A stretch of DNA of 16,047 nt, taken from positions 1 to 16,047 of the forward strand of contig JBEKYC010000110.1 of NCBI GenBank assembly GCA_049511415.1, in the 5' to 3' direction. A model generated the notes under the pieces. That model was given only the letters and a program-made list of their open reading frames with translations, was not told the DNA's origin and made no database searches. The stretch is from Bog-159 sp049511415 (GTDB lineage Bacteria > Acidobacteriota > Terriglobia > Bryobacterales > Bryobacteraceae). Shown in pieces: positions 1 to 8,252 of this stretch. How positions within the stretch are numbered: position 1 is the first letter of the stretch; every line of letters begins with the position of its first letter. Made by a program: the position numbers and the translations under genes.

Positions 1-1
1 G

Positions 2-205
2 GAACAGATCCAGGCCATTGGCCCTAATGTCTCGCTCATGGACGCGCTGCAACTCGACTCCCTGGCGCAAGTGGTGCTGGTAACCACCATCGAACAGGAC
101 TTCGGCTGCGCCTTCGGGCTGGAACAATGGCAGCAACTGGAGACCGTGCAGGACCTCGTGAAGATGATCGCCGGGCGGGTCTGCGAGCCGGAGCCGCAGG
201 CATGA
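2..205 (+). CDS. Acyl carrier protein, C-terminal part (gene starts before the window)
   Basis: The reading frame is open from the window edge to a TGA at 203-205, giving 67 residues of an acyl-carrier-type protein. The key motif is LDSLAQVVL: its Ser (codon 59-61), in the D-S-L context, is the expected attachment site for 4'-phosphopantetheine. The rest reads as the acidic helical C-terminal half of the fold (TIEQDFG, then TVQDLVKMI). The start lies outside the window. The TGA overlaps the ATG of the following acyl-AMP ligase (ATGA, 202-205), so the two are translationally coupled. This pairing is usual for fatty acyl-AMP ligases, which pass an activated fatty acid to a partner ACP. The partnership is inferred from adjacency and from what is known of the family. 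Confidence 0.85.
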   Translation, partial: EQIQAIGPNVSLMDALQLDSLAQVVLVTTIEQDFGCAFGLEQWQQLETVQDLVKMIAGRVCEPEPQA

Positions 206-1919
206 GTGCTCTCGAGCTGAAAGGCGCCACGCTTCCCGAAATTCTGCTCAAGCTGGAGAACTGCACGCGCTGGGGTGCGCGCTTCGTCGCGCCGTCCGAA
301 GAAGCCACTTTTTACCCCTATCAGGATGTTCTGCGCCGTGCCCAGAAAGCCGCCGCGACCTTACAGGCGCACGGATTGCGCCGCGGCGATCGCGTGGCTC
401 TCATTCTCTCGACTTCCATCGAGTTCTTTGACTCCCTACTCGGCGTGCAACTGGCCGGCGGCATTCCGGCGGCGCTCTATCCGCCCTTCCGCCTGGGAAA
501 GCTCGACGAATACTTCGCCCGCCTGCGCAAGATGCTGGGCAAGATCGGCGCCCGCTACCTGATCACCGAAGGCCGCATCCGCAAACTGCTGGGGCCCGGC
601 GTGGTGGGGGTGCCGTCGCTCGAAGAAGTGCTCGAGGCGAAGGATTTGCAGAACGGCGGCGGAAGCTGGCAGCCGGTGGAAGTAGACCCCGATCAGCCCG
701 CCTTCCTGCAATTCTCTTCCGGCACGACGGTCGAGCCGAAAGCGGTGATGGTGACGCACACCAATCTGCTGGCGAATCTCACCATGATGCAGAAGTGCCT
801 GGTCTATCGCGGCGAAGATGAAATCGATAACGGCTGCGTCTGCTGGCTGCCGCTCTATCACGACATGGGCCTGGTCGGCTGTCTCTACCTGGGCATGTAT
901 TATCCGGGCACCGTGACTTATATGGGGCCGGATACCTTTCTGGCCAAGCCGGCGATCTGGTTGCGCACACTGTCGCGCTACAAATCTCCCATATCGCCCG
1001 CGCCGCATTTCGCCTATAGCTTGTGCGCCACCAAGATCAAGGACGAAGAGATGGAAGGTGTGGATCTCTCCCGCTGGCGGGCCGCGCTCAACGGCGCCGA
1101 GCCGATCGAATCCGACGGCGTGCAGCGGTTCACCGAGCGCTTTGCGCGTTGGGGCTTCAAACCCGCAGCCCTGACTCCCGTTTATGGGCTGGCTGAAGCC
1201 GGCCTCGGCGTCACATTTACGGACCTGGACGATCTGCCGAAGTTCACCGAATTCAGCCGCGAGGGCTTGTGGAACGGCGGGACGGCGCACGCCGGCGAGG
1301 GCCGGCGCATAGTGTCAGTGGGGCGGGCGCTGCCCGGAGTGGAAGTCGCTATTTTCGACGACCAGGAACAACAGGTCCCCGAAAACCAGGTCGGCCGCAT
1401 CTGGGTTAAAGGGCCGTCCATCACCAAGGGCTATTGGGAAAGCCCCGAGTTGACTGCAAACATGATTCACGGAGACTGGCTCGACACCGGCGACCTCGGC
1501 TTCTTATCATCCGCGGCCGCAACTACGCGCCGCAGGAGATGGAAGAGTTGCTGCTCGACGTGGAGGGGGTCCGCAAGGGCTGTACGGTTGCCGTAAGCAC
1601 CATGTTTGAAGGCGAAGGTGAGCAACTCATCATCCTGGCCGAAAAGGACCCGCGCACCAAACGGCCGGCAGAAGAGGTGGTCGCGGAAATCAATCATCTC
1701 ATCCTGAAAGGCCTCTCGCTCAAGCCCCGCGACGTCGAACTGCTGGAACCGGGCACGCTGCCGCGCACATCCTCCGGAAAACTGCGCCGCTCCGAAGCCC
1801 TCCGTCAGTTTCTGGCTGGAGAACTAATTCCGCCGGACAAGGTCAACGCGCTGAAGTTGCTATTCGAAGTCGGCAAGTCGCAACTGGCTTGGGCTAAGTT
1901 CAGAGCCGAGAAGAAGTAG
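202..1919 (+). pseudogene. Fatty acyl-AMP ligase (FAAL, ANL superfamily), broken by an internal deletion and frameshift
   Basis: This would adenylate a fatty acid and hand it to the ACP encoded upstream. The ATG at 202 is chosen because it overlaps the ACP stop; an in-frame GTG/ATG further upstream would run through the ACP gene. Residues 1-434 are a normal N-terminal domain: P-loop FSSGTTVEPKAVMVTH (about 171-186), LPLYHDMGLVG (about 217-227), VYGLAEAGLG (327-336) and the A7 motif LDTGDLGF ending at 434. The frame then changes at 1501-1505. From 1503 another frame continues as LIIRGRNYAPQEMEEL and runs to TAG 1917-1919, including the A10 region LPRTSSGKLRR with its catalytic Lys. Family members usually carry about 14 residues between these pieces (the 'ELYVTGRxKD' hinge, A8), so roughly 43 bases (3n+1) are missing. 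As written, the product stops at 1596 with an unrelated tail. The cause could be a real mutation or an assembly defect. Confidence 0.85.
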
Positions 1920-2253
1920 GCGGCTCGAATAGCTGGCGGACTTCGCACTCGCCTGCGCCCATTACTTTGAGGAACTGCCCGGTGTATTCCAGCGCCTCCG
2001 CCTTCGAGTTGAATTGCAGCAGCGCGAAGCCGCCGACCACTTCTTTGGATTCGGTGAAAGGGCCATCTATCACAGTTACGCGGCCAGCGTCGATACGCAC
2101 GCGCGCGCCAGCCGCGCTGGGCAGACACCCTTCTACTCCAAGCAGAAAGCCTGCTCTCATACCATCGGCAATCAGCTTGTTCATGCCGGCTATTTCTTCC
2201 GGTGTAGGTGGTTCAGATCGTTCCACCGTTTTATAGATACTAAGGAATCTCAA
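1900..2253 (-). CDS. YCII-related (DGPF-domain) small protein
   Basis: A 117-residue protein with the pattern of the YCII/DGPF family. The N-terminus MRFLSIYK corresponds to the 'MKYLLLIY' beta strand, the centre has the family hallmark DGPFTESKEVVGGF (about residues 63-76), and the end reads CEVRQLFEP. The start is a TTG at 2251-2253: it places the conserved first strand exactly at the N-terminus, and an AGGAG/GAGG purine stretch lies upstream (about 2258-2270 on the plus strand). No ATG fits. YCII domains are small ferredoxin-like folds. Some members are dehalogenase-like or lyase-like enzymes, but DGPF members are mostly uncharacterised and are often found with ECF sigma factors, none of which is seen here. 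The gene converges with the acyl-AMP ligase, overlapping it by 20 bp, and begins 59 bp after the DUF362 stop. It could be read through from that operon or have its own promoter. Confidence 0.85.
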   Translation of the reverse strand: MRFLSIYKTVERSEPPTPEEIAGMNKLIADGMRAGFLLGVEGCLPSAAGARVRIDAGRVTVIDGPFTESKEVVGGFALLQFNSKAEALEYTGQFLKVMGAGECEVRQLFEPPTSSRL

Positions 2254-2270
2254 AGTGCCTCTGTCTCCTA

Positions 2271-2297
2271 ATTCTACGTCGAACCAGAACTTGCCAA
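2271..2297 (-). promoter_or_regulatory. Possible weak promoter for the YCII-family gene
   Basis: On the minus strand a TTGGCA (plus 2292-2297) is followed by TAGAAT (plus 2271-2276), 18 bp upstream of the TTG start. The spacer is only 15 bp, shorter than the usual 16-18, so this is a tentative call. It would give the gene its own transcript in the 59-bp gap after the DUF362 gene. Confidence 0.25.
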
Positions 2298-2312
2298 ATC
2301 GACACGATGGTT

Positions 2313-3611
2313 TTAGAGTTCTATTTTTCCTGCCCAGCCGACAGGTGGCGCGAATGGCCCGGCGTTATGCGGTACGAAGGTGGTTCTCTCGCCGTGAAAA
2401 CTGCTGAACGCCCGGGCTTCGGCATCGCACAGATGTTTGAGCAGCGGAATCCGCCGCCAGTCAAATCCCATCAGTGTGGCGCATGCCACATCCACCTCGC
2501 CGGGATCTTCGCCCCACACCAGCAAGCCGCAACGTTTAGGACGAGGTTTCAAGGGGCCGCAGTCTTCGCCCGCCACTATGGCATCCACAAGAGTGAGAAT
2601 CGTGCGCGGCTGCGGTCGTAGTGTACCCCCGACGTCGTAGTTCCGGGCAATATCGACCAAATCATGGATAGTGCGCCATAACGTATCGTTGCCGTGCCAG
2701 CCGCCGCCGTGGATCAGCGGCGCCGAAGCGGCCCGCGCACCGGCCCGTGCCAGCCGCCACATCCAAAGCGGCGCATTGGTTTGTAAGAGCTCGCGTACCG
2801 GACTCGCGGCATGGCTATACCAGTTTCCGTCGGGGTACTCGTCGCCTCCGCGTTCTGGCGAACCCGCGCGGAAGTGGGGGAGAAAATCCTTCGATCCAAT
2901 AATGCCCACAAAGTTCTTCAGCGCGCCAGTCATGCCGGTCTTCATATGCGTCTTGAGCTTGGGAACATTGAGGATCACATCGGCGCCGAGCACGGTATTG
3001 CTGGCCATATAGCGGTGCCTGCCATGGTGATTGCCGTTGGTCGTCCCGGCATGGTAATCGGTGACGCCAAAGTGCGTATCTTCGCCGAAGCACGTGAGCC
3101 TGCTGCGCGTACCCAGATCCACCAAAGAATAACCATGCGGGTCACCGGGCAGCGCGTGCACGCCGCGCACATAGCTGCTGGCGTCATCGATCTCGGCCCA
3201 CTGCTGGCGGAGATCGAAGAACGAGACGGGCGCACGGGCGTAGTCCTGTTCCATTTCGGCGAGGCCGCTTTGGCGCCGCAAGCGGGCGAAGTCGCAGCCC
3301 TGCAGCGGTGAGTCGACGACGTAGACGCGTCCTTCGCCGGCTAGCGCGCGCAGAGCAGCGTCGATGAGCGCGCGCACGAGCGAGGCATGTGTATAGAGCA
3401 CGTGCTTTCCGATGGTGTCGCCGTATTCATGCTTCACCCAATTCGGCTTGATGGCCACGCGCATGCCAGGCTTGATCCATCGGGCGAGGGGATTATCGGG
3501 ATCCAGGCCGAGAGAACGGAACAATGCCGTGAGGCTGGCGGCAGCGGTGCGATAGTCCGGCGCCGGAAAGATCACCGGGTGCATGATACCGAGTTCCAGA
3601 CTTGTTGCCAT
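2313..3611 (-). CDS. DUF362 domain-containing protein at the end of the polysaccharide operon
   Basis: A 432-residue DUF362 protein. Diagnostic segments are VAIKPNWVKHEYGDTIGKH (about 52-70), PKLKTHMKTGMTGALKNFVG (217-236) and, near the C-terminus, LVDAIVAGEDCGPL with DVACATLMGFDWRRIP. The activity of DUF362 proteins is not established; some relatives carry ferredoxin-type iron-sulphur domains, but no four-cysteine CxxCxxC cluster is visible here. The ATG at 3611 is chosen because AGGAGG lies 10 nt upstream. It overlaps the GT2 gene end by 40 bp. A second ATG at 3584 would reduce the overlap to 13 bp but has a weaker Shine-Dalgarno sequence. The open frame extends further upstream without family similarity. 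The coupled position suggests a role in making or modifying the same glycan, but no reaction can be assigned. Confidence 0.88.
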   Translation of the reverse strand: MATSLELGIMHPVIFPAPDYRTAAASLTALFRSLGLDPDNPLARWIKPGMRVAIKPNWVKHEYGDTIGKHVLYTHASLVRALIDAALRALAGEGRVYVVDSPLQGCDFARLRRQSGLAEMEQDYARAPVSFFDLRQQWAEIDDASSYVRGVHALPGDPHGYSLVDLGTRSRLTCFGEDTHFGVTDYHAGTTNGNHHGRHRYMASNTVLGADVILNVPKLKTHMKTGMTGALKNFVGIIGSKDFLPHFRAGSPERGGDEYPDGNWYSHAASPVRELLQTNAPLWMWRLARAGARAASAPLIHGGGWHGNDTLWRTIHDLVDIARNYDVGGTLRPQPRTILTLVDAIVAGEDCGPLKPRPKRCGLLVWGEDPGEVDVACATLMGFDWRRIPLLKHLCDAEARAFSSFHGERTTFVPHNAGPFAPPVGWAGKIEL

Positions 3612-4426
3612 TCGCGCAGTTCCTCCTCGTTCAGGGCACCGTATCGTGACCGGAGCCAGGCGGTGTCCGCACGCGCCGCCACCGCCAAAACATCGCGGCA
3701 TCCTTTCATGACCTCGACCGCGCCCACGCGCCAGCGGCCGGCCCGGTTTAGATAGCTGCCCGCGCAACGGCTCCACATCCAGCGCGAGCGCAGCCGCTTG
3801 CGGAGGTCGATAGAGCCTTGCCGATAACCCAAAACGATTTCAGGCAGATTGGCGTAGCGGCTGTCGTTATAGGCGCGATACAACAGGTCGTGATCCTCGC
3901 AGCGCAGCGCATCGGCACGATAGTAATAGCGCCGAAACCAGGATGCTTTGCCCATGAACGTCGGGTGAATCAGTTTGAACGAATAGAGGGGACGGCGCGC
4001 GATTCCCGCATGCCCGGATGGATCGGCCCGTTTTCCTACTGGTGTACCAGCATCGGTGAAGAGCACGGCCCAACCACCGGTCAGATCCACCGCAGGGCAC
4101 TCTTGCAGAAAACGCACTTGCCTGGCCAGGCGTTGCGGATAGGCGATGTCGTCGGCATCCATGCGCGCGATGTAGGCTCCGCCGGCGCGTTCGATACATT
4201 CGTTCAAGCGGGCGCCGAGTTCCAGGCGCCGCCGGTCGCCCCAAACCACGATGCGCGGATCGTCAAACGAGCTCGCCACCGCACGGCCCGCGTCCGTGGA
4301 TCCGTCGTCGCACAACAACAGCTCCCAGTTTTCATAACTTTGCCGCAGGATGGACCGGATCGACGCGGCGATGGTGCGCGCGGAATTATAGAACGGCATG
4401 GCGATGCTCACCAGGGGCGGGTTCAT
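3572..4426 (-). CDS. Family 2 glycosyltransferase (GT-A fold)
   Basis: A 284-residue GT2 enzyme that should add a sugar from a nucleotide-sugar donor to a growing lipid-linked oligosaccharide on the cytoplasmic face. The N-terminus VSIAMPFYNSARTIAASIRS is the classic first strand and helix. ELLLCDDGSTD holds the nucleotide-binding Asp pair, and the metal-binding DXD motif appears as ARMDADD (about residues 97-103). The acceptor-side segment CEDHDLLYRA fits the 'ED' position of the family. The ATG at 4424-4426 overlaps the TGA of the upstream GT4 gene as ATGA, so the two are translationally coupled; the open frame reaching back to 4471 is only an overlap with that gene. Sugar and acceptor specificity cannot be read from the sequence. 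Confidence 0.92.
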   Translation of the reverse strand: MNPPLVSIAMPFYNSARTIAASIRSILRQSYENWELLLCDDGSTDAGRAVASSFDDPRIVVWGDRRRLELGARLNECIERAGGAYIARMDADDIAYPQRLARQVRFLQECPAVDLTGGWAVLFTDAGTPVGKRADPSGHAGIARRPLYSFKLIHPTFMGKASWFRRYYYRADALRCEDHDLLYRAYNDSRYANLPEIVLGYRQGSIDLRKRLRSRWMWSRCAGSYLNRAGRWRVGAVEVMKGCRDVLAVAARADTAWLRSRYGALNEEELREWQQVWNSVSCTR

Positions 4427-5508
4427 AGCGTGGCGTAGACCTCCTGGCAACGCTGGGCGATCCGCGGCCAATCAAAGCGCGCCGCGCTTTTGAGGGCTCC
4501 GGCGCAGAAGTCAGACCGCTCCAGCACGGTTTCGAGACGAGAAGCGAGGTGCGCGGCATCGCCGTTGCGGAAACGCATACCCGCTGATTCCGGCACGGTT
4601 TCACGCAGACCTCCGTGATCGCTCGCGATCACAGGTTTGCCGCAGGCTTGGGCCTCGATGGTGGCCATGCCAAACATCTCGAGCTCGCGGGTGGGCATTA
4701 CAAAGACGTCACAGGCATTGTAAATTCCTGGCATATCCACGTCGTCCAGGGGCGGCAGGTAGACTCCACCAGCTGCGCGGACCTGGTCGACCAGGCCGCT
4801 CAACTGCGTCTTGCCAAAGCGCTCACACGGTCCCACCACGACCAGCGCCGCCGGCCGTCGCAACATGCGATATGCGGCAACGAGCAGGTCCGTGCCTTTT
4901 TGCGCACACAAACGTCCGGCATATAGAATCATCGGGCGGCCATCCAATCGCAGGCGGTCACGCCACTCCGCACGCAATGTTACGTCCGGACGGAAGCGCG
5001 CGCAGTCCACACCGTTATGGATGAGCGTGAGTTTTTCGGCCGGCAGATGCCAATATTCGCGGTGCATTTCGAGGCAGTAATCCGAGACCGGCGCGATGCG
5101 GTCGGAAGCCAGGAGGCAGCGCCGCCACAGCGCCTTGCTCGATCGGCGCAATAACACGTAACGCCGCCACGGCTCAAAGTGGTAATCACAGCTCAGCACC
5201 GTGGGAGCGAGTGCGGCGGCCTTGGCACACCAGGCGATCTCGGCACGATTGTGCACGTGGATCACGCGGGCGGACAGGCGCCGGACATCTTGGATAAACC
5301 GCCCGGCGAACCCGGCACGGGATCCTTCCAGATAACGGATTGAGACGCCGTGGTATGGCCGCCAGCCATTTCCCGACCCGCCGGAGTAAACGACTACGCG
5401 TTCCCCGTTACGCGCCTGTGCCTCGGCCAATTCCAGCATGCGGCGCTCGACGGCTCCGCCTAGCCGTGCCGGCAGCGGGATGTGAGAGGGTCCAACGTGG
5501 ACGATCAC
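4423..5508 (-). CDS. Family 4 glycosyltransferase (GT-B fold)
   Basis: A 361-residue GT4 retaining glycosyltransferase. The N-domain begins IVHVGPSHIPLP and contains GGAVERRM (17-24). The C-domain has LIHNGVD (162-168), ILYAGRLCAQKGTDLL (194-209) and the catalytic/donor-binding EX7E pair in ELEMFGMATIEAQACG (E277 and E285). The start is a GTG at 5506-5508: it forms a GTGA overlap with the polymerase stop, has GGAGG 8 nt upstream, and puts the first beta strand at the N-terminus. The open frame running back to 5643 has no family similarity and lies over the polymerase gene. The enzyme probably builds the repeat unit exported by the nearby flippase. Its donor sugar is not predictable here. Confidence 0.93.
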   Translation of the reverse strand: MIVHVGPSHIPLPARLGGAVERRMLELAEAQARNGERVVVYSGGSGNGWRPYHGVSIRYLEGSRAGFAGRFIQDVRRLSARVIHVHNRAEIAWCAKAAALAPTVLSCDYHFEPWRRYVLLRRSSKALWRRCLLASDRIAPVSDYCLEMHREYWHLPAEKLTLIHNGVDCARFRPDVTLRAEWRDRLRLDGRPMILYAGRLCAQKGTDLLVAAYRMLRRPAALVVVGPCERFGKTQLSGLVDQVRAAGGVYLPPLDDVDMPGIYNACDVFVMPTRELEMFGMATIEAQACGKPVIASDHGGLRETVPESAGMRFRNGDAAHLASRLETVLERSDFCAGALKSAARFDWPRIAQRCQEVYATL

Positions 5509-6929
5509 GGATAGGACCTCCACGCGCGCCAACGGGCACGCGACACGGCCAGCGCGCACAGCCAGGGAAAAAATGCCAGAAATGTCAGTGGGAACCAGGA
5601 CGTGGATGCTGTTGCGAGGTGATGGATCGCGCGAAACAGGCATAGTCCATAGCCGATGGCTACCATTGGATTGCGGCTGTTATGACAGCGGGCATCCAAG
5701 TATGCAGACACCAGCCCAACGAACGCGAAGCCGAGCATCACTCCGCAGTAACTAAAGTTGGCGTAAAGCTCTCCCACCAGGGAAGCTTCCTGCGAGACGA
5801 GTCCCTGTCCGAAGGCGCCATAAATCAACTCACCCAGTTCTTCGCGCACGCCGCGGGAGCGCTCGAATCCGGCCGAGACGGGCAGCACTTGCAGCGGCGC
5901 CATAACGAATGTCTCGCCGTAATAATAGGGCAACGTTTCCCGATCGGCGATCAGGGCGGCAGTGGTGTCGAACCGCCCGACGGAGTTGTCCACCATGTCG
6001 AACACCTTGTCGCCATCGGCGAGGGCGCGAACGTCAATGGCGTCGAGCGCGGCGTACCAGCCCAGGTTTTTGCTTGCTTCCATCCAAAGTGAGACCAGTA
6101 GAACCAGCGGCAGGGCCATCGCTATATGTCGCGGCCGGAATTCGAAGACGCCGTGCACCTTGCAAAGGTGAAGGACCAAGAGCATGGTGCCGGCCCACAT
6201 CAACCGGCGCCCGGATCCCAGGTGTATGGCGGCGACAAGGAATAGCGCGGCCATGGTCATAACCCGGGAATGCCCGCGGTGCGCCGGCCGGAGGGACCAA
6301 AATCCGACTGCCGTCGTCGGCAGCATAAACAGCAACGAGGTATAGCGGCCCATCCCTTCACGCGGAGAGAGGCCGACGTGGTCGAAAAGGAGCTGTTGAC
6401 GGCTCTCTGGATCGAGGAGAAGCACTACCACGCTGAAAAAGCCTGCGGCGGTAAAGAGGAAAAACACGGCGCGCTGCAGACGTTGCTGGCGGACTTCGAG
6501 GCGCTGGATGCGCAGCGCGCGCAGGTACGCGCAAAGGCGCGCCGCATAAGATGACCAGGCTTTGCGCGCGGGCCCGCGAGCGCGCGCGAAACCGGCATGT
6601 GCTCCACAGGCGAAAGCCAGGAATGCAACGGCGCCAACCAGATATGTGCGCGCATAGGCATCGCTCATGGTGGCCGGCAGCGGCGTCTTGCTGCGCTGGA
6701 GCACGGATACGGCGGTGCCGTAAGCGCAGTAATCGAGAATGAACCAAGCTTCAACCAGGCCTGTCAGGCTCAGCCAATAGTTCAGCCCGCGCATGCCGCG
6801 GCCATAGAGTCCCACGGAGACAAGAAGTGTGGCGAAGAACAAGTAGGCGCCGGCGCCGGCCGGGGATCCATTAGCGTATTGCACCGCGGCGGCGGCAATG
6901 GCCAGAGCGGCAATCAGCGCGAGTCTCAC
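5505..6929 (-). CDS. Wzy-like polysaccharide repeat-unit polymerase (multi-pass membrane protein)
   Basis: A 474-residue, strongly hydrophobic protein with roughly ten or more membrane segments, for example residues 2-16, 29-41, TYLVGAVAFLAFACG, AVFFLFTAAGFFSVVVLLL and MALPLVLLVSLWM. A long soluble loop (about 280-370) holds Arg-containing segments such as MVDNSVGRFDTTAALI. The tail has GELYANFSYCGVMLGFAF, an arrangement typical of O-antigen-polymerase-like 'oligosaccharide repeat unit polymerases'. Such proteins join lipid-linked units in the periplasm. The start is GTG 6927-6929, overlapping the flippase TGA as GTGA, with a weak GGTGG upstream. Wzy proteins are very divergent, so the call rests on topology, the tail motif and the position between a flippase and glycosyltransferases. 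A ligase-type O-antigen protein is the main alternative. Confidence 0.8.
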   Translation of the reverse strand: MRLALIAALAIAAAAVQYANGSPAGAGAYLFFATLLVSVGLYGRGMRGLNYWLSLTGLVEAWFILDYCAYGTAVSVLQRSKTPLPATMSDAYARTYLVGAVAFLAFACGAHAGFARARGPARKAWSSYAARLCAYLRALRIQRLEVRQQRLQRAVFFLFTAAGFFSVVVLLLDPESRQQLLFDHVGLSPREGMGRYTSLLFMLPTTAVGFWSLRPAHRGHSRVMTMAALFLVAAIHLGSGRRLMWAGTMLLVLHLCKVHGVFEFRPRHIAMALPLVLLVSLWMEASKNLGWYAALDAIDVRALADGDKVFDMVDNSVGRFDTTAALIADRETLPYYYGETFVMAPLQVLPVSAGFERSRGVREELGELIYGAFGQGLVSQEASLVGELYANFSYCGVMLGFAFVGLVSAYLDARCHNSRNPMVAIGYGLCLFRAIHHLATASTSWFPLTFLAFFPWLCALAVSRARWRAWRSYP

Positions 6930-8245
6930 CGGCCCACCACGATAGCCGCCGTGCCGGCTTTAACTCCGGTCTGTGCCAGCAACAAGGCGAAGGCTACGCC
7001 AACCGCGCCATGCGCCGGTGCGAGCCACATGGCCATGCCGCCAAAGAGAAGTGTGATCAGCCCGTCGCCGGCGGTGCACCACTGTGGGCGGCCTTCGCCG
7101 TAGAGCAGAAACTGTATCGGGTTAGCGACCAGCAAAGCAAGTTGGGCCGTAGCCAGAAGCTGAAAGACGCGGACGGCTTCGGGCATGGCAGCCGGAAAGA
7201 GACGCGAGATCAGAGGTCCGCACAGCCAGGTGGCCGCCAAAAGCAGCCCACTCAGACATGCCGCGCCGGGCAAGTAGCAACGCAGGTAAGCGCGCCGGCG
7301 GTCGGACGTGTTGGCGGCAACGGCTTCCGGCAGAAGCACGGTGCTGGTGGTGCTGATCAGAAGAGCAATGCCGCCAGCCAGTGAAGTACCCAAACTATAG
7401 GTGCCGAGGGCCGCGGCGGATGCCCAACGGGAGAGGGAAATGGACGGGATGTAATTGTAAAGCGAACCGATCAGGGTCGATAGGGTGATCCAATGAGCGA
7501 ACACGGCGATGGGCTTCCAACCCGGACGCAAGCCGCGCAGGCGGACCGCGTTCAGGACCGCCGCCAGCAGGCCGATATTGCCCACTACGATCCACAGGCG
7601 GCTGAGTATATCGCCGACAAACAGAGCGGCGACGCCTGGCACCTGGAAGCGCAGCACCAGCCACACCGGCAGGATCTGCACGATGGCAGCAGCCGCGCTC
7701 AACCGCGCGATACGCGCAAACTGACGGCTCGATTGAAGCATCACAAGGCCAAACGAAGAGAGCGACGAGACCGCTGCGCTGACGCATGCCAGACGCAGTG
7801 CCATGCCGTACTCGGGGTGTTTCAAGAGCTTCTCGCTGGCCAGAGGCGCGAGCAGCAATACGGCGGTGATAACAGCGGCGGTCAGGGCAAGCCGCAATAA
7901 CAGGAAGCGCGAGACGGCCCGCAGCCAGACTTCACCGGTGGTATTGGCGGCGAATTTCAGACAAGAGATGTTGATACCCAACTCGCAAAGGTTGCCAATC
8001 ACGAGGCCGCTACTGGCATAAATGGCGCACTCGGCAAAACGGGCAGGCGCCAGCATGTGTGCGAGGAACAACAGGGTAGCAAAGCGGCTCACGGAGAGAC
8101 AGGCCTGCCCACCCAGGACGGATCCGATATTGCGCACTGCGTGCAAACGGCGATCGGAGCTGCTGCCCCAAGCCGAATCCGGGGCGGCATCGCACGCGAA
8201 GGCTCCAGGGGATTGGCCGGGAGCAGTTTGCGGTGACGTGGCCAT
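6926..8245 (-). CDS. Wzx-like flippase / polysaccharide export membrane protein
   Basis: A 439-residue integral membrane protein of the MATE-like/Wzx (polysaccharide biosynthesis) type. After a hydrophilic N-terminal tail of about 37 residues it has repeated helices: NIGSVLGGQACLSVSRFATL (family-typical first helix), a run of paired helices through VITAVLLLAPL and VQILPVWLVL, YIPSISLSRWASAAALGTY in the second half, and a C-terminal pair ending in AIVVGR. It should move lipid-linked repeat units across the inner membrane. The ATG at 8243-8245 lies 7 nt after the upstream GT4 stop and is chosen for that reason. No strong Shine-Dalgarno sequence is visible, and ATGs at 8290 and upstream within the GT4 gene remain possible. 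Its stop overlaps the polymerase GTG. Confidence 0.87.
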   Translation of the reverse strand: MATSPQTAPGQSPGAFACDAAPDSAWGSSSDRRLHAVRNIGSVLGGQACLSVSRFATLLFLAHMLAPARFAECAIYASSGLVIGNLCELGINISCLKFAANTTGEVWLRAVSRFLLLRLALTAAVITAVLLLAPLASEKLLKHPEYGMALRLACVSAAVSSLSSFGLVMLQSSRQFARIARLSAAAAIVQILPVWLVLRFQVPGVAALFVGDILSRLWIVVGNIGLLAAVLNAVRLRGLRPGWKPIAVFAHWITLSTLIGSLYNYIPSISLSRWASAAALGTYSLGTSLAGGIALLISTTSTVLLPEAVAANTSDRRRAYLRCYLPGAACLSGLLLAATWLCGPLISRLFPAAMPEAVRVFQLLATAQLALLVANPIQFLLYGEGRPQWCTAGDGLITLLFGGMAMWLAPAHGAVGVAFALLLAQTGVKAGTAAIVVGR

Positions 8246-8252
8246 CGCAGAA

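Noticed and set aside
436..1290. Long minus-strand open frame opposite the acyl-AMP ligase
   Set aside because: No recognisable domain, His/Gln/Arg-rich composition, lies wholly over a clear gene; a high-GC shadow frame.
1434..1919. A separate 161-residue plus-strand gene
   Set aside because: Its first 20 or so codons are an out-of-frame reading of the acyl-AMP ligase; from 1503 it is the ligase C-terminal domain displaced by the frameshift.
1903..1926. GAGCCG/CGGCTC stem at the convergent gene ends as a bidirectional terminator
   Set aside because: Only 6 bp with a 12-base loop and no T-run on either side; it also lies within coding sequence of both genes.
3818..4438. Long plus-strand open frame opposite the GT2 gene (similar cases at 2811-3311, 7493-7900, 8022-8645)
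   Set aside because: All mirror well-supported glycosyltransferase, DUF362 or flippase genes and show no family motif.
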